Origin: Fredinandcohnia humi
Lineage (GTDB): Bacteria; Bacillota; Bacilli; Bacillales; Bacillaceae_L
DNA: 64,000 bases
Direction of reading: 5' to 3'
NCBI RefSeq assembly: GCF_001439915.1
Contig: NZ_LMBW01000001.1
Span: forward strand, 6,373-70,372
Positions 59,335 to 64,000 of the stretch are shown one piece after another; the stretch's first letter is position 1, and the number at the start of each line of letters is the position of its first letter. Below the pieces are notes generated by a model that did no database searches, was not told where the DNA came from, and saw only the letters and a program-made list of their open reading frames with translations. A program made the translations under genes and the position numbers.

Positions 59335-60636
59335 TTACATAAGACTAGTGATAAAAGCTGTAGCAATTCCAAAATAAATAAGTAATGATAAGATGTCATT
59401 AATTGTCGTAATCAGTGGTCCCGAAGCGACTGCTGGATCTACCTTAAATTTATACAAGATTAAAGGAATAATTGTTCCTGCTAGTGTCCCGATGATTAAC
59501 GTAATTAATAAAGAACTGCCAACAACTAATCCCAAAATAAAATTCCCTTTCCATACATAGGCGATTACGGAAATTAAAATTCCACAAGTCACACCAATAA
59601 TAATACCTACCCACATTTCTCGTAAAATTAATTTTAAAACTTGTTTAAAATTTAAATCCTCAGATACCAGTCCTCTAACCACCACTGCAAGGGCTACCAC
59701 TGTTTCTAATGTGTTTTCAAATCTACTTATAATCCCACCTGAAATGAGTCCGATCAATAATAATAATATGAGCCAAGGGAGTCGACGGTAAGCGGCTACT
59801 GAAGGTTTTGTGTTAAAATCAATTGCTTTACCAGATGCAGCTAGTTTTTCAATATCTTCATTAGCTTCTTGCATGACAATGTCGATGACATCATCTACGG
59901 TTACCACCCCAACTAACGTATTATCCTGTTCAACGATAGGTAAGGATACAAAATCATATCGACTAATAAGTTTGGCGACATCCTCCTGATCCGTGAAAAC
60001 ATCCGCTTTAACTACTCTTGAATACATGAATTCTTCCACATTGTCTTGTAAGTCACCTAAAAGTAGATCCTTATATGATATTACACCCACGAGTTTTTTT
60101 TGTTCATCAATTACATAAAGGTAATTCAGGTATTCAGCTAATTCCGCAAAGTGTTTTAATTTATCAACAGCTTCACGGATTGTATAGTGTTTAGGAATCC
60201 AGACATAACGATTATTCATCATTCTTCCAGCTGTTTCAACCGGATAATTCATCAAGCTCTGGACGACTTCTGATTCTTCTTCTTTCATTTCGGAAACAAG
60301 CTCTTCTATTTTATCGGGGGCCAAGTTTGAAAGTAATGATACTAAATCATCATTTTCCATTAAATCCAAAACTTTTGTTGATTTCTCAATTCCTAATTTC
60401 TGTAGAACATCTAATTGGTCTTCTTTGTTTAATTCTTGTGTTAGCTCAGTTAATTGTTCAATCGATAAATATTGAAGAAATTTATTTTTATGTTTCAATG
60501 GCGTTCGAAGGTATTGTTGGACAATATCATAAGGTTGTAATTCGTCAATAATTTCTTGAAAAACGACTTTCTTTCGGTCTTTCAATGATTGAATAATCAT
60601 TAGTGAAATTTCATTTTCAGTTAAATCTAAAGACAT
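59335..60636 (-). CDS. mgtE: MgtE magnesium transporter with internal deletion
   Basis: A 433-residue protein with the MgtE N-domain, two CBS domains (YLYVIDEQKKLVGVISYKDLL; FVSLPIVEQDNTLVGVVTVDDV) and a membrane domain. The text runs FENTLETVVALAVVVRGLVSED: about 19 residues found in other MgtE proteins between VVALA and AVVVRG, containing the near-invariant GGN(T)G(T)QS pore motif, are missing in frame. The length (433 against about 451) agrees. The deletion joins two CTTGCA-like repeats. GGAGGGG precedes the ATG at 60636. Transport function is doubtful. Confidence 0.9.
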   Translation of the reverse strand: MSLDLTENEISLMIIQSLKDRKKVVFQEIIDELQPYDIVQQYLRTPLKHKNKFLQYLSIEQLTELTQELNKEDQLDVLQKLGIEKSTKVLDLMENDDLVSLLSNLAPDKIEELVSEMKEEESEVVQSLMNYPVETAGRMMNNRYVWIPKHYTIREAVDKLKHFAELAEYLNYLYVIDEQKKLVGVISYKDLLLGDLQDNVEEFMYSRVVKADVFTDQEDVAKLISRYDFVSLPIVEQDNTLVGVVTVDDVIDIVMQEANEDIEKLAASGKAIDFNTKPSVAAYRRLPWLILLLLIGLISGGIISRFENTLETVVALAVVVRGLVSEDLNFKQVLKLILREMWVGIIIGVTCGILISVIAYVWKGNFILGLVVGSSLLITLIIGTLAGTIIPLILYKFKVDPAVASGPLITTINDILSLLIYFGIATAFITSLM

Positions 60637-60668
60637 TAGCTCCCCTCCAATCAATTCTGGAAAGTAAA

Positions 60669-60700
60669 GTATCTCCAGCGTAGGAGCCCTCACTTAACGA
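60669..60700 (-). ncRNA. Truncated M-box (Mg2+) riboswitch remnant
   Basis: On the minus strand, TCGTTAAGTGAGGGCTCCTA followed by CGCTGGAGATAC matches the 5' part of the ykoK/M-box leader. The remaining aptamer helices and the terminator are absent; the sequence runs within about 30 nt into the mgtE ribosome site. Confidence 0.75.
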
Positions 60701-60724
60701 TGTTTTTGATGCCATAGTCAACAA

Positions 60725-60751
60725 ATTATATGATGGTTGACGTTTTGTCAA
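60725..60751 (-). promoter_or_regulatory. mgtE promoter
   Basis: Minus strand TTGACA (60751-60746), 15-bp spacer, TATAAT (60730-60725). The -35 overlaps a GTTGAC-N5-GTCAAT dyad. Confidence 0.65.
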
Positions 60752-60752
60752 T
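60736..60752. promoter_or_regulatory. GTTGAC-N5-GTCAAT dyad at the mgtE promoter
   Basis: A 17-bp inverted repeat on the mgtE -35. The same dyad (GTTGAC-N5-GTCAAC) lies at 60867-60883. Confidence 0.55.
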
Positions 60753-60866
60753 TAGATTTAATTTAAAGGTAGTAGAAAAAGGTTTTGAATTCATTAAATA
60801 TGGAGAATATTATTATTGGGAATGCATGAATGAAGTAAACAGATATTTTAATAAATTGAGTGATTC

Positions 60867-60896
60867 GTTGACAAATTGTCAACAGATAGATATATT
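60867..60896 (+). promoter_or_regulatory. Promoter of the HTH-DUF1232 gene with operator dyad
   Basis: TTGACA (60868-60873), 17-bp spacer, TATATT (60891-60896). The perfect palindrome GTTGACAAATTGTCAAC (60867-60883) covers the -35, suggesting autorepression by the downstream HTH protein. Confidence 0.65.
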
Positions 60897-60945
60897 AGTA
60901 GCATCATAAAGGAACAGTGGCAGGTAAGAAGGGGGAGGATGGTCT

Positions 60946-61581
60946 TTGAGGCAACCAGATCAATTAGGTCATCTGCTAAAAGAGCTTTTAAAGGAAAAGT
61001 CAATGTCTATGGGGAAGTTTAGTGAATTATGTCAAATCGATAAAGCAACGATATCGAAAATTATGAATGGCAAAAGGAAGGCTAATTTAAATCATTTACA
61101 AAGATTTGCTGATTGTTTAGGTGTTCCATTAAGTGAATTAATGCAAGCAAATGGCTATAAAATCGAGAAGAAAGTAGAGCAACCTCCTTCTGAAAAACAA
61201 ACATTCATTGAGATGGATAACCTACTTGAATCCGCAAATTCATTCGGAAAAGGATTGTCGATTGAAGAGGTAAAACAGGAGTTAGCAAAATATGAACTTT
61301 TTTCTCAAACAAATGAAGGACGAGAAACGATTCTTCGTAGTTTTAAAGAAAAAATAAAAAAAGTGGACAGTATTGGTCCATATATCAATCAATTGGAAGA
61401 GATGTATGAACGTTTTCGCATTAAGAAAGGTACGCCGAAAGAACTTGCTTTGGCAGGAGGCGGGTTGCTGTATTTTATTTTAACCTTAGATCTTATTCCT
61501 GATTACATATTTCCGATCGGGTATCTTGACGATGCGATAGCTGTGCAGCTAGTAGTTAATTTTTTTAAGAAACCGTTTTAA
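60946..61581 (+). CDS. HTH regulator fused to a DUF1232 (YkvA-like) membrane segment
   Basis: A 211-residue protein. The N-terminal XRE-type HTH (MGKFSELCQIDKATISKIMNGKRKANLNHLQRFADCLGVPLSELM) is followed by a helical linker and a C-terminal DUF1232 segment (LLYFILTLDLIPDYIFPIGYLDDAIAVQLVV) that is hydrophobic and may sit on the membrane. The TTG start at 60946 has GGGGGAGG upstream. It is first in an operon with two SEDS genes. Confidence 0.85.
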   Translation: MRQPDQLGHLLKELLKEKSMSMGKFSELCQIDKATISKIMNGKRKANLNHLQRFADCLGVPLSELMQANGYKIEKKVEQPPSEKQTFIEMDNLLESANSFGKGLSIEEVKQELAKYELFSQTNEGRETILRSFKEKIKKVDSIGPYINQLEEMYERFRIKKGTPKELALAGGGLLYFILTLDLIPDYIFPIGYLDDAIAVQLVVNFFKKPF

Positions 61582-61605
61582 AATTTAAAGTATTTAGGTG
61601 AAATG

Positions 61606-62757
61606 ATGAAGCATTATGAATCAAGAATCGACTATCTACTCATCGCAATCCTACTAATGTTCTTTTTGGTAAGTCTCTTTATGGTATATAGTGCCTCCGG
61701 ACAATATCAGCCGGACGACCCGTTATATTATGTAAAGCGACAAGTGATATGGTATATTGTCGGTTTTTCTGTGATGGCAGTTGCCGTGTTTTTTGATTAT
61801 GAGCTATTGGAAAGATGGGCAATGCCATTTTACTGTATTGGAATTGGATTATTAATCCTTGTCCACTTTTTTGGAACGTTTAAAAATGGTTCGCAAAGAT
61901 GGTTTAGTTTTGGATTATTTGAGATTCAGCCATCGGAATTTGTAAAGGTATTTCTAGTTCTTTTATTATCGGTATTTATGAATAAACTCAGGGGGAAGAA
62001 ATTAACTTTTAGTGAAAGTATACCTATTACATTAAAACTATCATTTTTTACTGTGATTCCATTCTTGTTCATTCTTGTTCAGCCAGACTTGGGATCAGCA
62101 TTGGTGATTATGGCTGTGTTCTTCACCTTAATAATAGTATCCGGTGTCTCTTACAAAATGATCCTATTATTAATTTCAAACGTGGCTATTATGATTGGAT
62201 TTTTTGTATTCATGCACAATCATTTTTTCGAAACCTTCACTAAAATAATAAAACCACATCAATTAGAAAGAATTTATGGTTGGTTAAGCCCGGAGGTTTT
62301 TGCTTCAAGCTATGGTTATCAGTTAACACAGGCTTTACTTGGAATTGGATCTGGTCAGATAACAGGCTGGGGATTTAATCAAGGAAAACAAGTGCAAAGT
62401 GGAAGGATTCCGGAAGTCCATACAGATTTTATTTTCACAGTTATAGGTGAAGAATTCGGATTTATCGGTGCTTCTGTTGTCATTAGTTTATATTTTCTCT
62501 TAATCTATCGAATGGTCATCATCGCATTACGTGCTAACACGTTATTCGGTGTTTATATTACGGCTGGAGCCATTGGGTTAATTGCTTTTCAAGCCTTTCA
62601 AAATATTTCGATGACCATTGGATTAATGCCGATTACTGGCATAGCCCTGCCGTTTATCAGTTATGGGGGAAGTGCACTGCTTACAAATATGCTTGTTATT
62701 GGTATTGTGTTAAGTGTTAGTTTCCACTCAAAAAATTATATGTTTAGCAGAAGTTAA
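61606..62757 (+). CDS. SEDS family protein (FtsW/RodA/SpoVE)
   Basis: A 383-residue ten-helix peptidoglycan polymerase-like protein. FMVYSASGQ, GSQRWFSFGLFEIQPSEFVKV, QPDLGSALVI, GRIPEVHTDFIFTVIGEEFGFIG and LPFISYGGSALL are SEDS motifs. It polymerises lipid II glycan strands with a partner PBP. A double ATG (61603/61606) follows AGGTGA; 61606 has the better spacing. The upstream HTH gene ends 24 bp before, and a second SEDS gene starts 19 bp after. Confidence 0.9.
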   Translation: MKHYESRIDYLLIAILLMFFLVSLFMVYSASGQYQPDDPLYYVKRQVIWYIVGFSVMAVAVFFDYELLERWAMPFYCIGIGLLILVHFFGTFKNGSQRWFSFGLFEIQPSEFVKVFLVLLLSVFMNKLRGKKLTFSESIPITLKLSFFTVIPFLFILVQPDLGSALVIMAVFFTLIIVSGVSYKMILLLISNVAIMIGFFVFMHNHFFETFTKIIKPHQLERIYGWLSPEVFASSYGYQLTQALLGIGSGQITGWGFNQGKQVQSGRIPEVHTDFIFTVIGEEFGFIGASVVISLYFLLIYRMVIIALRANTLFGVYITAGAIGLIAFQAFQNISMTIGLMPITGIALPFISYGGSALLTNMLVIGIVLSVSFHSKNYMFSRS

Positions 62758-62776
62758 AAAAGCCCGAGGGGATTAC

Positions 62777-63873
62777 ATGCTATTAGCTTATCTAAAGAAA
62801 TTTGATTATGTTTTAATCCTATCGATAATCCTATTATGTTTTTTAGGTTTAATTATGGTTTATAGTGCGAGCTATCACTTAGGAGTTAGTAAATATGGGA
62901 AGCACGTTATTTTTTTGATCGGCAGCTGAAATCGTTTTGTATAGGTCTTGTTTTATTTATAATGGCGGCGTTTTTTCCCCATCGGATGTATGCAAGATTT
63001 AGCCCTTTGATTGTGATGGTTTCAATTGGATTGTTAGTTCTTGTATTAGTTCCTGGAATCGGTGTGGAAAGGAATTTTTCACAAAGGTGGATCCAATTCG
63101 GCTCCTTCATGTTTCAGCCCTCGGAGGCCATTAAGCTCGGAATGATTATCTACTTTGCTTCCATCTATGCGAAAAAGCAAGAATATATTAATCATTTTGG
63201 TAAGGGGATTTTGCCTCCGCTTCTTATTGTAGGGATCGTCTGTTTTTTAATTCTAAAGCAGCCTGATCTAGGGACAGCGACATCAGTTGTCTTGGCCTGT
63301 GGAATGATTTTACTTTGTTCTGGTGCCAGAAGGCTTCACCTTCTTTTGTTGGGGACAATTGCTGGTTTTAGTTTTGTTTATTTTGCATTTAGTGAAAGCT
63401 ACCGCTTAAAAAGGCTTCTGTCTTATCTTAACCCATTTCAGGATCCTGAAGGGGATGGCTATCAATTAATTAACTCTTATCTTGCAATCTCCTCAGGCGG
63501 AATCCGAGGAAATGGGCTTGGAAATAGCGTTCAAAAACTTGGATATCTTCCGGAGGCGCATACTGATTTTATTATGGCGATTACGGTAGAGGAGCTTGGT
63601 CTTTTGGGTTTACTGCTAATCCTGACTTTGTACTTTTTAGTCATGCTCCGTGGGATCCATATTTCTGTAAAATTGAAAGACACCTATTCGAAATTATTGG
63701 CAATTGGTTTGACCTCCCAAATCATCATTCAAGTATTTTTTAATTTGGGCGCTGTATCCGGTTTGCTTCCCATTACAGGGGTCCCCTTACCGTTCATGAG
63801 CTATGGAGGAACATCATTGATTCTTATGATGCTTTCTAGTGGGATGTTGGTTCATCTATCTGCAAGTACATAA
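62777..63873 (+). pseudogene. Second SEDS family gene (FtsW/RodA), frameshifted at a T-run
   Basis: The start (MLLAYLKKFDYVLILSIILL, GAGGGGA upstream) reads to a stop at 62929. The rest continues from FFDRQLKSFCIGLVLFIMAA in another frame to 63873, with RNFSQRWIQFGSFMFQPSEAIKLG, QPDLGTATS, LPEAHTDFIMAITVEELG and VPLPFMSYGG intact. The shift lies at a run of seven T at 62910-62916; eight T would restore the frame. Either a mutation, a slippage-prone switch, or a sequencing error. Confidence 0.9.
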
Positions 63874-63883
63874 AAGACATGAC

Positions 63884-63915
63884 GGACTCGTGTATGGGTC
63901 CGCTTTTATCTTGTC
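63884..63915 (+). terminator. SEDS operon terminator
   Basis: CGGACTC pairs loosely with GGGTCCG, then CTTTTAT; similar to 58527-58556, including the following AAATGTGCATG. Confidence 0.75.
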
Positions 63916-64000
63916 TTGTTAAAATGTGCATGAATCACGTTGACATCTGGTTTTATATGGAATATATTATTATTGAACAGTGGTTAATTTTATTCAGTCG

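Noticed and set aside
62910-62929. Programmed ribosomal frameshift in the second SEDS gene
   Set aside because: There is no downstream pseudoknot or stem and no slippery heptamer of the usual form, and SEDS genes are not known to need frameshifting; an indel in the T-run is simpler, though slippage remains possible and is listed as a finding.

Overview
The window looks like a chromosomal segment of a low-GC, endospore-forming Bacillaceae bacterium. Support comes from the splAB spore-photoproduct repair operon, prkA and yhbH (with yhbA/queG, yhbB and cspR/trmL in B. subtilis-like order), GGAGG-type ribosome binding sites with many TTG/GTG starts, purine (G-box), SAM (S-box) and manganese (yybP-ykoY) riboswitches, and FbpB-like and YuzA-like small proteins. 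Neobacillus or a relative is plausible, but the sequence alone does not settle the genus. No rRNA operon, prophage, insertion sequence or CRISPR array was seen. One tRNA-Gly gene is present.

Layout. 0-3.2 kb: a GntR regulator with a DUF1648 membrane protein, then a guanine-class riboswitch driving a PbuG-like purine permease. 3.3-8.4 kb: a response regulator, a short sensor kinase and an FtsX-type ABC exporter, with direct repeats placed for activation of the exporter promoter. 8.4-8.9 kb: a strict 20-bp tandem array. 8.9-16.8 kb: a YbdG-like mechanosensitive channel, a phosphomannose isomerase/sugar symporter operon with a palindromic operator, a DMT permease, and an S-box operon (cyclase-family hydrolase plus MetE-like methyltransferase). 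16.9-29 kb: an ECF-like sigma factor with a second-type ClpP, pirin, a DsbA-family protein opposite a TetR regulator, a C45 peptidase, guanine deaminase, flavin enzymes and an amidohydrolase/Gate-protein pair. 29-34 kb: a UV-repair cluster, splAB plus two tandem UvdE-type endonucleases. 34-42 kb: YeiH/LysR, a macro-domain protein with a vWA protein, a guanine-deaminase-like enzyme, and a SulP transporter with ArsR. 42-50 kb: tRNA-Gly, queG, a second 20-bp array, yhbB, trmL, prkA (with a sigma-E-like promoter) and yhbH, among structured intergenic elements. 50-56 kb: a very large secreted, sortase-anchored pectate lyase and an AraC regulator. 56-64 kb: speD, a manganese riboswitch operon (FbpB-like peptide plus TerC exporter), and a stretch with three damaged genes: a frameshifted PAP2 phosphatase, an internally deleted mgtE with a truncated M-box leader, and a frameshifted second SEDS gene.

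The most unusual signals are: (1) two intergenic arrays 35 kb apart with the same GACGCAAAT core, exact 20-bp phase and alternating A/B units; (2) a manganese riboswitch followed by two identical-stem terminators whose four strands could interconvert in a cascade; (3) the mgtE locus, which has lost both its regulator RNA and the conserved pore motif; (4) a family of dispersed GGGAC/GTCCC palindromes that in one place appears to separate a Shine-Dalgarno from its start codon and in another supplies the C-terminus of a protein; and (5) the macro-domain/vWA pair and the sigma factor/ClpP pair. All domain assignments are from reading the sequence; no database search was run.
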